This document shows, in pieces, positions 9,439 through 19,100 of a DNA stretch of 64,000 nucleotides. Position 1 is the first letter of the stretch. Each line of letters begins with the position of its first letter. Source of the stretch: JAFGLZ01 sp964390905 (GTDB lineage: Bacteria; Planctomycetota; Phycisphaerae; UBA1845; JAFGLZ01); assembly GCA_964390905.1 (NCBI GenBank), contig CAYMLO010000027.1, forward strand, positions 1 through 64,000, written 5' to 3'. The translations under genes and the position numbers were made by a program. The notes under the pieces were generated by a model, which was not told the DNA's origin, ran no database searches, and saw nothing but the letters and a program-made list of their open reading frames with translations.

Positions 9439-9696
9439 GTGGCAGTGAAGTTGAGACTGAAGCGAATGGGTCGCAGGCATCGTCCGTTCTATCGCCTCAA
9501 CGCGATGGATTCGGCCAGTCCGCGCGACGGCCGGGTGATCGAAGAGCTCGGGTTCTACGACCCGGTGGAGCAGGACGGGGCCAAGCAGGTCCGCCTGAAG
9601 CGTGAACGGATCGAATACTGGTTGAGCCAGGGCGCGACGCCGACGGACACCGTTCGCGATCTGCTGAAGCGAAACGGGATCGCCGTGCGGCCCTGA
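9439..9696 (+). CDS. rpsP: 30S ribosomal protein bS16
   Basis: This 85-residue protein has the standard bS16 pattern: KLRLKRMGRRHRPFYRLN at the N-terminus, followed by SPRDGRVIEELGFYDP. It is an assembly factor and structural part of the small ribosomal subunit. The start codon is GTG with a GGAGCAAG ribosome-binding region a few bases upstream. It lies 77 bases after ffh, the normal neighbour in many bacteria. The genes that usually follow, khpA and rimM, are absent and trmD comes next. Confidence 0.97.
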   Translation: MAVKLRLKRMGRRHRPFYRLNAMDSASPRDGRVIEELGFYDPVEQDGAKQVRLKRERIEYWLSQGATPTDTVRDLLKRNGIAVRP

Positions 9697-9745
9697 GGCC
9701 GACCTGGTCGACGTTGCCGGCGCAGCAGGCCGGCTACGGGTCGGG

Positions 9746-10435
9746 ATGTCGATGCGTATCGATGTGCTCACGCTGTTCCCGGAGGTGTGCGACGCCTTCT
9801 TCTCGGTCAGCATCATTCAGCGGGCGCGGGAAGCGGGGCTCGCCGACATCGTGTGCACGAACATCCGGGACTTCGCGGTTGATCGGCACCGCAGCGTAGA
9901 CGACAGGCCTTTCGGCGGCGGGCCCGGCATGGTGATGATGTGCGAGCCGATCTTCGATGCCGTCGAATATCTGGAGGCGAAGCCGCCCGGCCGGGCCACG
10001 CGGATCCTGCTGACCCCGCAGGGCAAGACGTTCTGCCAAAAGGATGCGGCCGAGTTGGCCGGACACGAACGGCTGTTGTTGATCTGCGGGCATTATGAGG
10101 GATTTGACGAACGGATCCGGCTGGGTCTGGCGCCGCGGGAGATATCGATCGGCGACTACGTCCTGTCGGGCGGCGAGGCGGCGGCCATGGTCGTGGTCGA
10201 CACGGTCGTGCGGCTGCTGCCCGGGGCGTTGGGTCATGGGGATTCGGCCGGGGAGGATTCGTTCTCGAACGGGTTGTTGGAGTATGGTCAATACACCAGG
10301 CCGCGGGTGTTTCGCGGCATGAGCGTGCCCGAGGTTCTGCTTTCGGGCGATCACGCGCGTGTGGACGAGTGGCGGAAGCAGCAAGCGATCGATCGGACAA
10401 GAGAGCGCCGCCCAGACTTGCTGAATGAAGCGTAG
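9746..10435 (+). CDS. trmD: tRNA (guanine-N1)-methyltransferase
   Basis: TrmD methylates N1 of G37 next to the anticodon and so prevents +1 frameshifting. The 229-residue sequence has the family start MRIDVLTLFPE, the PFGGGPGMVM motif, and the trefoil-knot segments ICGHYEGFDERI and SIGDYVLSGGE, with RPRVFRGM towards the end. Length is normal. Two ATG codons (9746 and 9752) are possible starts; the first is used here. The gene lies 49 bases after rpsP, and the space contains a GCCGGC/GCCGGC hairpin. It overlaps slightly with the longest reading of rplS. Confidence 0.96.
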   Translation: MSMRIDVLTLFPEVCDAFFSVSIIQRAREAGLADIVCTNIRDFAVDRHRSVDDRPFGGGPGMVMMCEPIFDAVEYLEAKPPGRATRILLTPQGKTFCQKDAAELAGHERLLLICGHYEGFDERIRLGLAPREISIGDYVLSGGEAAAMVVVDTVVRLLPGALGHGDSAGEDSFSNGLLEYGQYTRPRVFRGMSVPEVLLSGDHARVDEWRKQQAIDRTRERRPDLLNEA

Positions 10436-10448
10436 AGGAGTGTCGGTG

Positions 10449-10883
10449 ATGAGCCAGGAACTGATCGAGTCAGTCGAGGCATCCTTCCGGCGGGACAAGC
10501 CGCTGGCGGTTCGTGTGGGAGATACGGTAACGGTCCATCAGCGGATCGTCGAGGGAGACAAGGAACGCGTCCAGCCGTTCACGGGTGTGGTGATCGCCCG
10601 GCGGGGCCAGGGCACGCGGGGAACGTTCACCGTTCGCCGAATCGTCAACAACGAGGGGGTCGAACGGGCCTTCCCGATAGACTCGCCGAAGATCGTCGGC
10701 ATCGAGACCGTTCGTTCCGGCAAGACCCGACGGGCGAAGCTGTACTACTTGCGCGACCGCGTCGGCAAGGCGCGGCGCCTTCGTGATCGCCGGACCCTGT
10801 CGGCCGCTCGCGCGACCGCCGACACGCCCGAGCCCGGCGACGAAGCCGACACGAACGAAACCGTCGAAGAGACGACCGAATAG
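10449..10883 (+). CDS. rplS: 50S ribosomal protein bL19
   Basis: This is the bL19 protein of the large subunit, at the subunit interface. Family segments are FRVGDTV-like RVGDTVTVHQRI, RVQPFTGVVIARRGQGTRGTFTVRR in pieces, and KLYYLRDRVGKARRLRDRR. At 144 residues it is longer than the usual 115 or so. The extra part is an acidic, Asp/Glu/Thr-rich C-terminal tail after residue 115. I chose the ATG at 10449 because GAGGAG lies eight bases upstream; an earlier in-frame ATG at 10425 overlaps trmD. Confidence 0.95.
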   Translation: MSQELIESVEASFRRDKPLAVRVGDTVTVHQRIVEGDKERVQPFTGVVIARRGQGTRGTFTVRRIVNNEGVERAFPIDSPKIVGIETVRSGKTRRAKLYYLRDRVGKARRLRDRRTLSAARATADTPEPGDEADTNETVEETTE

Positions 10884-10908
10884 GGCCTACGAGCGGCCAT
10901 AGCCTGTC

Positions 10909-11292
10909 GTGGTCGACAAGCTCCGAACAGGACGCCAGGGGGAGAAGCTGGCGCGGCGGTTCCTCAAGCGTCAGGGCTACCGCATCCTGTGCAAGAACTA
11001 TACGTGCCCGATTGGGGAGATCGACCTGATCGCGCTGACCGAGCGCACGATCGCCTTCGTCGAGGTCAAGACGCGTCGGGGAACGGAGCACGCCGATCCC
11101 GAGGACGCGGTCACGCCGGCCCAGCAGCGCAACATCCACAAGGTCGCGCGGCACTGGCTGTCACAGCGGCGGGCCGACGCCTACGCCTGGCGCTTCGACG
11201 TCGTCTCCGTCACGTTGCAGGAGGGCGACAAGCCCGTCATCCGTCATACGCCCGATGCATTTCGTCCCCCGCAGGGTGGACGCCATGGCTGA
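10909..11292 (+). CDS. YraN/UPF0102 family endonuclease-like protein
   Basis: The 127-residue protein has the UPF0102 pattern: RQGEKLARRFLKRQGYRIL, then GEIDLIAL and IAFVEVKTRR. These match a PD-(D/E)XK-like nuclease core of the Holliday-junction resolvase type. The biochemical role of the family is not settled. Translation starts at a GTG. In many genomes it follows rplS and rnhB; here it follows rplS directly. Its end overlaps the start of tatD by eight bases, pointing to co-translation. Confidence 0.88.
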   Translation: MVDKLRTGRQGEKLARRFLKRQGYRILCKNYTCPIGEIDLIALTERTIAFVEVKTRRGTEHADPEDAVTPAQQRNIHKVARHWLSQRRADAYAWRFDVVSVTLQEGDKPVIRHTPDAFRPPQGGRHG

Positions 11293-12106
11293 ACCCGAGC
11301 TCGACTTGATCGATTCGCATTGCCACCTGACCCTGGACCCGTTGGGCGACCAGGTTGATGCCGTGTTGGATCGCGCCCGTGCGGCGGGGGTCCGTCGATG
11401 CATCACGGTCGGGACGGACCTGGCCGATAGTCGGGCGGCGATCGAGCTGGCCCGTCGGTTCGACAACGTCTGGGCGACGGCGGGGGTCCATCCGCACGAG
11501 GCGGGCAAGGCCGACGAAACAACCTGGTCCGGCCTGGCGGAGCTGCTCGAGAAAAGGTGTCAGGAGTCTTTTTCGCAGGGGCCGACGGCCGTCGGGGAGA
11601 CGGGGCTCGACTACCACTACGATCTGAGCGACCGGGCGTCACAGCGGACCGCCTTCGCCCGTCAGATCGCCCTTGCCGAGCGCTACGAGCTGCCGCTGGT
11701 GATCCACTGTCGCGAGGCCGTCGACGACGCCCTGGCCGTGCTGGCCGAACACAGCCAACGTCCGGCATGGGGAGTGTTCCATTGCTTCACGGGCACGCGA
11801 GCCGAAGCCATCCGCATCCTGGAGGCGGGCTGGCACATCTCGTTGTCGGGCATCGTGACGTTCAAGAACGCCACGGACCTCCGCCAAGCCGCCAAGGCCA
11901 TCCCGCTCGACCGACTCCTCATCGAGACGGACGCGCCCTACTGCTCCCCCGAGCCGATCCGAAAGATCCGCCCCAACGAGCCCGCCCACATCGTGCACAC
12001 CTGTCGGTTCCTGGCCAATCTGCACGATCTGCATCCCGTCGAGTTGGGGCAGCGATGCAGCGTCACGGCCGAGCGCCTCTTCGGCCTGACTCAGCAGCAC
12101 AAGTAG
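11285..12106 (+). CDS. tatD: TatD family metal-dependent DNase
   Basis: The 273-residue protein is a TatD-type TIM-barrel metallohydrolase, a 3'-5' exonuclease in E. coli linked to DNA quality control. Metal-binding motifs are visible in order: IDSHCHL near the N-terminus, GETGLDYHYD, LVIHCREA, GVFHCFTGT and LLIETDAPYCSPEP. The ATG at 11285 sits inside the last codons of yraN. An earlier ATG at 11255 in the same frame adds ten residues without family similarity. Confidence 0.93.
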   Translation: MAEPELDLIDSHCHLTLDPLGDQVDAVLDRARAAGVRRCITVGTDLADSRAAIELARRFDNVWATAGVHPHEAGKADETTWSGLAELLEKRCQESFSQGPTAVGETGLDYHYDLSDRASQRTAFARQIALAERYELPLVIHCREAVDDALAVLAEHSQRPAWGVFHCFTGTRAEAIRILEAGWHISLSGIVTFKNATDLRQAAKAIPLDRLLIETDAPYCSPEPIRKIRPNEPAHIVHTCRFLANLHDLHPVELGQRCSVTAERLFGLTQQHK

Positions 12107-12178
12107 CGGCCGTCAATGAATCACAGGCACCCCGCGCCTTGCCGGGCCGGGGCCGGTGGATTATGGTCTGGCCTCATT

Positions 12179-13069
12179 ATGGACGACAAACGCATCGCCT
12201 TCATCGGAACGGGAATCATGGGTGACCCGATGGCCCGGAATCTCTTGCGGGCCGGGCACGCCGTGGTCGCGCACAACCGGACGCGGGCCAAGGCCGAGGC
12301 GCTTCAGGCCGACGGCGCGACGGTCGCCGACTCGCCCGCACAGGCGGTCGAGCAGGCTGACGTCGTCATCAGCTGTCTGCCCGATTCGCCCGACGTCGAG
12401 CAGGTATGGTTGGGCCCGAACGGCGTGGTCGAGGCGCTGCGGCCGGACATGCTGGGCATCGATATGTCGACCATCGCGCCGGCAACGGCACGCGAGGTGG
12501 CCGGGCGCGTGGAAGGCGCCAGCGCCGTCTTCCTGGACGCGCCGGTCTCGGGCGGCGACGTCGGCGCGCGGAACGGCACGCTGTCGATCATGGTGGGCGG
12601 TCCGGCCTGGGCCTTCGAGCGAGCCGGTCCGGTGCTGGAGGCCATGGGCAAGACGATCGTGCACTGCGGCCCCAACGGCATGGGCCAACAAACCAAGCTG
12701 TGCAATCAGGTGATTTGCGTGCTCAACATCCTGGCCGCCGCGGAGGCCGTCGCGCTGGCCCGCAAGGCCGGATTGGACCTGGATCGCATGCTTCAGGCCG
12801 TTTCCGCCGGGGCCGCCAACAGCTGGATGCTCCAGAACCTCGGCCCCAAGATGGCCGGCGGCGACTACGCCCCGGGGTTCATGATCGATCTGCAGCAAAA
12901 GGACCTGCGTCTCGTACACGAGTCCGCCCGCGAACTGAACGTGCCTCTGCCGGGAACGGCCCTGGTCCATCAGCTGTTCGCGGCGAACCAGGCGGCGGGA
13001 GAAGGAAGGGAAGGCACGCAAGCCATCGTCAAGACGATCGAGCGGCTGGCGGGCCTGGCTGGCGTCTGA
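12179..13069 (+). CDS. NAD(P)-dependent beta-hydroxyacid dehydrogenase (GarR/GlxR-like)
   Basis: This 296-residue protein belongs to the 3-hydroxyisobutyrate/tartronate semialdehyde reductase family. It has the Rossmann motif AFIGTGIMGDPMARNL, the substrate-binding signature FLDAPVSGGDVGARNGTLSIM, and the catalytic-lysine region GMGQQTKLCNQV, followed by the all-helical C-terminal domain. The likely reaction is reversible reduction of a short aldehyde acid such as tartronate semialdehyde, succinic semialdehyde or glyoxylate; which one is not clear from sequence. A role linked to the glycolate oxidase genes at 37-42 kb is possible but speculative. The start at 12179 fits the family N-terminus. 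Confidence 0.88.
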   Translation: MDDKRIAFIGTGIMGDPMARNLLRAGHAVVAHNRTRAKAEALQADGATVADSPAQAVEQADVVISCLPDSPDVEQVWLGPNGVVEALRPDMLGIDMSTIAPATAREVAGRVEGASAVFLDAPVSGGDVGARNGTLSIMVGGPAWAFERAGPVLEAMGKTIVHCGPNGMGQQTKLCNQVICVLNILAAAEAVALARKAGLDLDRMLQAVSAGAANSWMLQNLGPKMAGGDYAPGFMIDLQQKDLRLVHESARELNVPLPGTALVHQLFAANQAAGEGREGTQAIVKTIERLAGLAGV

Positions 13070-13153
13070 GCACGCAGGCTGCTCGACCTTGACGTGTCGC
13101 AGGCAATGATCCGAAGCCTTGAGGGTCTGCTGACCGCAACACCCCGGGGGCCG

Positions 13154-14779
13154 CTACTGTCCCATCATGGTTCGTCCCCCGCCGCCGGCGCTTGCACCCG
13201 GGCTTCCCCTTTTGGCCCGGCCCACGAAGTGCAAGAACTGCGATTGGGTCAATAGAGTCAGGGACAGGCTTTGTGCCTCCTTCTTGATGGCGAGGAACCG
13301 ATCGTAGGCGGCGCGTTCATCCTGCTGGCGAGCGCCCTTGGCGTCCTTCGCCGGCCTGGGGGGTGATCCGCCCAGAACGAGGAAATCGACCGTCTCCAAC
13401 CCCCATCCCGATGCAAGACGCGACCGGCCCTTGCCAGCACCCGCCGGCACTTCCTCAACGGTCTGCGGCAACGCCACCACCTCGCCTCCCCAGGCCTCGA
13501 TCCAAGCCTTGATCTGCTCAGCGCCCTGCGGATCCGCGATCCGATCCCCGTCCAGGTCGAACCCTCCTTCTACGGCAAACTTGTACCTCCGGTGCCGGTC
13601 ATACACGGGATTGAGCACCAGATCCCCGGGAACGATCTGCTCGCCCGTTCGCGTCTCGACCACCCGGCATTCCGAGGTGCTGGCGTGAATGCCCACGACC
13701 TCGATCTTCGCCTTGCCCCGCATGAGGTTGTCGCCAGGTGCAGCCTTGCGGGACTGGTCCTGCCCCGCTGCCGTACCCTCCCGACCCGATTCGGCGCCGC
13801 CCTCCTCGCTCGTCTCGCCCTCCCCCTTGCCGCTGACGAGCTCGACGTGGGCCGCAGGAGAGAAGACCTCGAAGAGCAGCCCCAGCGTCAGGTTGTCGCG
13901 CTTCCCGAGGTCGATGTAGACCAGATCCTCATCGGCCTGGGCCCGAACGACCCGGGCATCCGCCTCGGCCGCCAAGCCCATCCGCGGCACACTGGGCCGA
14001 AACGCCATCAGCTCCAACCGCATCTGAGCGACCTTGCCCTCCAGCTTCACCCGCTCCGCCTCCGCGTCGCCCAGCTCCTTCTCCTTGGCCACCAGCTTCT
14101 TGCCAAGACGGTCCTGCGTCTGCGTGATCCGTCGTTGAAGCGCCTTGATCTGTGTGTCAAGCTTGGCGAGCGCAGCGGCGTTGGCGGTCTTGAGGTCCGC
14201 GTTCTCCTTGCTCAGCTTGGCCAGGTCCTTCTCGAAGCCCTTCGCGTCCTTCTGACGAGCGGCTCTTTCGCGATTCAAGCTCTCTTGAGCGGCGGCCAGC
14301 TCCTTCTTGGCCTCGTCCAAGCTCTCATCTTGCTCCTTCCAAGCGTTTCCCAATCGCTTGATGGCCGTCTTGAGATCGCTCCCCGGCAGCTTGTGCAGCA
14401 GCGTTCCTTCAGGCACCCCTTCGGCTAGCTCCGCCATGAGCGCGTTGATCTCCTGTTCGGTCTCCGCGGCACCGACGGCCTCGTTCATGCCAATCAGCTG
14501 CGCGAGCGCCGCCCGCTCGTTATCCAGGACACGGGCGAGGCTCAGCTTGGCCGTGGCCTGCTCCAGATAGCTGCCGAAATGGGCCTCCTCGGCCTTGCCC
14601 ATGTACCGTTGCGCATCCTCCTCGGCGGCGACGAGTGCGTCCTGCAGTTCGGCTCGCTCCGTGTAGAGCAACACCGCGATGACGGTCGAGACCAACCATA
14701 GGGCGACGAAGACGATCAGCCAGATGTGCACGGTGGTGATGCCGCTGCTGCGGCCGGGCTGGGATCGGCTACCTACCAT
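13154..14779 (-). CDS. membrane-anchored coiled-coil protein, function unknown
   Basis: The 541-residue protein has one N-terminal membrane segment (residues about 17-40, HIWLIVFVALWLVSTVIAVL) after a short cytoplasmic tail. A long helical, Lys/Glu/Ala-rich region with heptad character follows, to about residue 240. The next region contains VYIDLGKRDNLTLG-like beta structure (LVYIDLGKRDNLTLGLLFEV), a low-complexity acidic linker, and a C-terminal stretch with GGEVVALP and ETVDFLVLGG, which faintly recalls a BRCT-like fold. I do not recognise a named family. The topology suggests the bulk lies outside the cytoplasm as a rod with a globular head. It is transcribed away from the acyltransferase gene. 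Confidence 0.6.
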   Translation of the reverse strand: MVGSRSQPGRSSGITTVHIWLIVFVALWLVSTVIAVLLYTERAELQDALVAAEEDAQRYMGKAEEAHFGSYLEQATAKLSLARVLDNERAALAQLIGMNEAVGAAETEQEINALMAELAEGVPEGTLLHKLPGSDLKTAIKRLGNAWKEQDESLDEAKKELAAAQESLNRERAARQKDAKGFEKDLAKLSKENADLKTANAAALAKLDTQIKALQRRITQTQDRLGKKLVAKEKELGDAEAERVKLEGKVAQMRLELMAFRPSVPRMGLAAEADARVVRAQADEDLVYIDLGKRDNLTLGLLFEVFSPAAHVELVSGKGEGETSEEGGAESGREGTAAGQDQSRKAAPGDNLMRGKAKIEVVGIHASTSECRVVETRTGEQIVPGDLVLNPVYDRHRRYKFAVEGGFDLDGDRIADPQGAEQIKAWIEAWGGEVVALPQTVEEVPAGAGKGRSRLASGWGLETVDFLVLGGSPPRPAKDAKGARQQDERAAYDRFLAIKKEAQSLSLTLLTQSQFLHFVGRAKRGSPGASAGGGGRTMMGQ

Positions 14780-14944
14780 GGCAAGAGTCCTCCCTCTCGT
14801 CCTGCAGGCACAACACCAGGGCGCACACGACCCGGCCGACTGGCCCGCAGCTCAGTTCGAAGAAGCGAGCGAATCCATTCGCGCGACTGGGTACCAGTGA
14901 ACGACTCCAGAGAACAAGCACGGCAGCCAATCCCCGCGGCTGGA

Positions 14945-14960
14945 TGAAACGTACGTTTCA
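14945..14960. promoter_or_regulatory. perfect 16-bp palindrome, possible operator
   Basis: TGAAACGTACGTTTCA reads the same on both strands without a spacer. It lies 165 bases upstream of one divergent gene and 236 bases upstream of the other. It is AT-richer than its surroundings, as expected for a dimeric regulator site. No regulator gene is adjacent. Confidence 0.4.
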
Positions 14961-15139
14961 CGCCGCCGTCCCTCGGCTGCTACGATGCAACATGCCCGTG
15001 ACTACTTGTGATTATGCTGATCCCCTGGACCCTTGTCAACTGCAGGATGGGGCAGATCCCCCCGCTGCCTCGCGACGGATCACCAACGGACCAGGTAGGT
15101 CGCCCACGTCGACGCCGCGCGAACGGCAACGTGGGACGC

Positions 15140-15168
15140 TGGAACGCACGCGAGGGGGCGGCTATACT
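15140..15168 (+). promoter_or_regulatory. weak promoter candidate before the acyltransferase gene
   Basis: TGGAAC (15140-15145) and TATACT (15163-15168) are 17 bases apart. The -10 box is good but the -35 box is poor. If used, the transcript would start only a few bases before the ATG at 15181, giving a nearly leaderless mRNA. Confidence 0.3.
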
Positions 15169-15180
15169 CTGCTATTCGAG

Positions 15181-16134
15181 ATGAATCGACCAGCTGCTGT
15201 GCTCCATCACGTTCCTAGAAGCACGACTGAAGGCGTCCGTCGCGTGTCGTGGTACACGCGCGCGAAATTCGGCCTGGTGCGGGCGTTCCTGGCCGGCGGG
15301 CTGTGGTGCTCCGGCCTGACGGGGCTCTACCGATTCGGACGGTTCTTCGGGACGTGCGAATCGCTGATCAACTACAAGCTCCGGCGACGGTATCGCAAGC
15401 GGCTGGCGTTCATTTTCGGCCCGGACAGATTCAGCCCGGCGGAAGTCCGCCGTCTGACCCGCGCGTGGTTCCAGCGGGTCCGCTGCGACAAGATCTTCTA
15501 CCTAGTCTTCGACCGGGTCCCTCAGGCCGACATGCTCAGTCGCATTGACTTTGTCGGCCGGGACTACGTCGACGAGGGGTTGGCGCGCGGCAAGGGCGTC
15601 TTTCTCAGCGCCTCTCACGCAGGGACACATCACATCACCACGTTGCTGCTGGCCACCTTGGGCTATGGGATATCCGGCGTCCGCGACCGCAAGGAAGGGG
15701 CGATGCGGTTGCATATGCAGGATGTCTTCGCCAGGCGCTGTCCCATAACACACGTGATCCGGTGGTTCTTCGCCGAGGAATTTCCGCGGAACCTCTTCCG
15801 CTGTCTGAAGCGGAATGAGATCCTCGGGGCGGCCTTGGACGTCGACCGCGAACGGGCGCCGCACCTGCGACGCCAGTCGGTGCGGATCTTCGGCCAGGAA
15901 CGGCAGTGGCTGACCGGGACGCTGCAGATCGCGCTGCGATGCGGGGCTACCATCCTGCCCTTCTTCTGCGCGTCACTGCCCGGCTTCCGGTTTCAGCTGA
16001 TCGCCCATGAACCGCTGGTTGACCCGGCTTCCTCCCGTGACGAAGCCGACCTCGTTGCCGAGGCCATGCAGCGCTATGCCGACAGGATCGAGGCCTACAT
16101 TCGTGCCCACCCCGAACACATCAGCAAGGTGTGA
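15181..16134 (+). CDS. LpxL/HtrB-like lysophospholipid acyltransferase family protein
   Basis: The 317-residue protein resembles the lauroyl/myristoyl acyltransferases that add secondary acyl chains to lipid A. It has a hydrophobic N-terminal part, then FFGTCESLINYKLRRRY, the KGVFLSASHAGTHH block, the GVRDRKEGAM segment, RRNEILGAALD-like NEILGAALDVDRERAPHL, and GATILPFF. In the canonical HX4(D/E) motif the acidic residue would be the sixth position of HAGTHH, and here it is His, so the standard catalytic pair is incomplete. It may therefore use a different acceptor or be a diverged relative. The ATG at 15181 is the best-supported start. Its stop is followed four bases later by the next gene, so the two are co-transcribed. 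Confidence 0.7.
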   Translation: MNRPAAVLHHVPRSTTEGVRRVSWYTRAKFGLVRAFLAGGLWCSGLTGLYRFGRFFGTCESLINYKLRRRYRKRLAFIFGPDRFSPAEVRRLTRAWFQRVRCDKIFYLVFDRVPQADMLSRIDFVGRDYVDEGLARGKGVFLSASHAGTHHITTLLLATLGYGISGVRDRKEGAMRLHMQDVFARRCPITHVIRWFFAEEFPRNLFRCLKRNEILGAALDVDRERAPHLRRQSVRIFGQERQWLTGTLQIALRCGATILPFFCASLPGFRFQLIAHEPLVDPASSRDEADLVAEAMQRYADRIEAYIRAHPEHISKV

Positions 16135-16138
16135 CGTC

Positions 16139-19100
16139 ATGCGGAGAGGACTGTGCGCGATCGTCGTGCTGGCCGTCCTGGCCACGTTGATTCTTGGGGG
16201 ACGGCGCGCTCGCGCGCTTGCAGGACCGCAGGCGCTCGCGACGACGCAGGCCGCGGAGGGCGATCAAGCCATCGCTCGTTACCGCCGCCTCCTCGCTGAA
16301 CGCCCCGCCGCGGACAACCACGCGGCCCTGGCGTGGGTGCTGAGTCGATACAAGTCTGCCAACGACGATGCCCTGCGGCACGCGACCCAGGCCTTGAAGC
16401 TCGACCCGAACCAGTACAAGGCCCACGAGATCGCCGCCATCATCCTGGAGATGCAGCGACGCGACGGCGACGTCTTGGACCACCTGCTGGCCATGATGGA
16501 CCAGGACCGCCCCGAGACGCAGTACTACATATCGCGCATCGGCAAGCTGAACGTCACCGTCACACAACGGCGGAAGGCAATCGCAGCGTTGAAACGGTTC
16601 GTCGCCGGCCCCGGCAGGCCGATCCATCGGGCGACCGCGCGGTGGGCACTCGCGCGGTTGTTGCTTGCAGACGGCAAGGCCGAGGAGGCCCGAGCGGCGT
16701 ACGACCGGCTTGGGTTCATCAAGACCTGGCGGGTCATCGGGCCCTTCGATAACGAGGCGAACGCCGGCTTCGGCCTGGTCCAGGGGCCGGAGAAGGAGAT
16801 CGACCTGACGAAGCGCTACCAGGGCCGCGGCGTCCGCGTGTCATGGCGCAAGCTCGAGCACTTCACGTTGGCGGGTCTGTGCGATCTGCTGGCCGTGATG
16901 TACCCGAACGACCAAGTTCTCGGCTATGCCGTGACGTTCGTTCAGGCACCGGCACGGACCGAAGCCGTCGTCCGTCTCGGGGCCGAGCAGTCGGTCAAGG
17001 TCTGGTTGAACGACCGGCTCATCGTCCAGGACGATCAGAACAAGGGGTTCGCCCTCGACCAGCACGTCGCGCCCGTGATCCTCGAGGCGGGGTGGAATAA
17101 GATCCTCGTGAAGGTGTGCCGCCGCGGCGGAAGTTGGCGATTCGCGTTGCGTCTGACGGATCCGGCCGGCAACTTGCTGAAGAGCTTGACCTCCTCAGAT
17201 GAGGTCCAGCGCACACCGGACGCATCGAAGTCACCCGCACCGGGATTCGAGTACGCCGAAGGCATGCTCGAGCACTTCAACCGTCAGGTCGCGGAGAACC
17301 GCCAGAACGAGTCGGCGGTCTACTACCTGTCCCAGGCGCAGTCGGCGGCCCATCGGCGGACCCTGGCAACGCAGACGTGCGAATGGTTGGTATCGCTGAA
17401 CCGGCATTGCAGCGAATATCGCATGCGGGTCGCGCTGGCCTACTGGGCGGACGAGAAACCGGACAAGGCGTTCGAGCAGCTCAAGGCGGCGCGGGAACTC
17501 GAACCGAAGAACCTGCTGGCCCTGTCGCTGCTCGGACGGTTCTACCGCTCGCGGGATGCGCTGGAACAGGCCCGGGAGATTCTGGACGACGCCGCCGCGG
17601 TCGCGCCCGACTCGATGACCGCCCACCTGGGCCTCCAGAAGGTCTATCAGGCGCGCGGCTGGACGCACCAAGCCTACGCCAAGGCCAAGATGCTCCACGG
17701 GCGATACCCCGACCTGGCAAGCCTGACCGCGAACTACGCAGCATTCTGTGACGGGTATGGGTATCGCGATCAGGCTCGGACGCTGTGGGCCCAGGCCGCC
17801 ACCCAAAACGCCGCCGACCCGAAGGCCCACCAAGCGCTGATCCGCCTGAGCACGCGGGAGGACCGCGTCGAAGACGCCCTGGCACGCTGCAAAGCGTACC
17901 AGCAGCTCGTTCCGATGAGCCATGCAATCCGGATGCAGCGGGTGGGGCTGCTCCTGCGTCGAGAGCGCTACGATGACGCCATCGCCCTGTGCAAGGAGGC
18001 GTTGGCCATCTGCCCCTCACATGCCGGATTCCACGCCAAGCTGGGCGAGATCCACGAACGGGCGGGCCGGATGGCCGAAGCCATGACGGCCTGGCGAGCG
18101 GCGCTGCGATACAAGCCGGATGATCGGCGTCTCCGCGACTACCTTGAATTCCTGCAACCCGAGCAGGAGAACCCGGTGTTCGCCAAGTTCGGGGTCGGCC
18201 CGGACGAGGCGGCCCGGATCGTCAAGGAGACTCCCGCCGACGAAGCCACTTATCCCAAGGCCGTTGCCGTCATCCTGCTGGATCACCGCGTGACCGAGCT
18301 GTTTGAGGATGGCTCGACGACCTCCCAGGAGCACGGGATCTGCAAGATCCTCAACGAGCGAGGCCGGCGGAAGTACACCAAGGTCCCGCTCCGCGGGCAG
18401 AATCGCAAGGTCCTCCGCGCCGCGGTCATCAAGCCCGATGGAACGGAGGTCGAGGCCACCCGCGTCTCCGGCGAAGCGATCCACTTCGCCCAGCTCCAGC
18501 CCGGGTCGATCCTGGAGTACAAGGTCATCTACTACCGCAGCGGCACGAGCTGGCTGAGCCGGCATTACACGGATCTGGCGGCGTTCCAGTCCACCGATCC
18601 GGTCGTTCGACGGCAGTGGATCCTGGTCGCCACTAAGGCACGGTCCGTCCGTCACGTGGTCCGAGGCGACCACGTCAAGCTGACGCCCGGCGAGTTTGAG
18701 GGGAAACGGGTCTATGCATTCCGGGCCGACAACGTGCCGATGCTCGAGACGGAGGTGGCCCGACCGCCGCAAGCCGACATCCTCGAGCAGATCCGCGTCA
18801 GCACCATCGAGGACTGGGACGAGATCGCCCGCTGGGAATGGGCGCTGATCAAGGACCAGTTCGCGTCGGACACGGCGATTCGCGAGAAGGTCAAGGCACT
18901 GACCGGCGACTGCAAGACGCGAGCGGATCGGATGCGGGCGATCTACAACTTCGTCGCTCAGAAGATCCAGTACAAGGTGATGCACCGCGCGGGGATCTTC
19001 GGGATCAAGCCTGACAAAGCAGCCAACGTTCTGGCCAACGAATGGGGCGAATGCAAGGGCAAGGCCGTCCTGCTGATCGCGATGCTCCGCGAGGCGGGCA

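Larger units (their letters stand above)
14780..15180. other. 401-base divergent intergenic region
   Basis: This separates the minus-strand coiled-coil gene from the plus-strand acyltransferase gene. It holds a perfect 16-bp palindrome (14945-14960) and a weak promoter candidate near the acyltransferase start. An open frame from 14944 runs into the acyltransferase, but its first 79 residues are low-complexity and look non-coding. Nothing else is recognised. Confidence 0.5.

Noticed and set aside
14944..15180. Upstream extension of the acyltransferase frame by 79 residues
   Set aside because: The extension is low-complexity, covers the palindrome and has no membrane or family signature.
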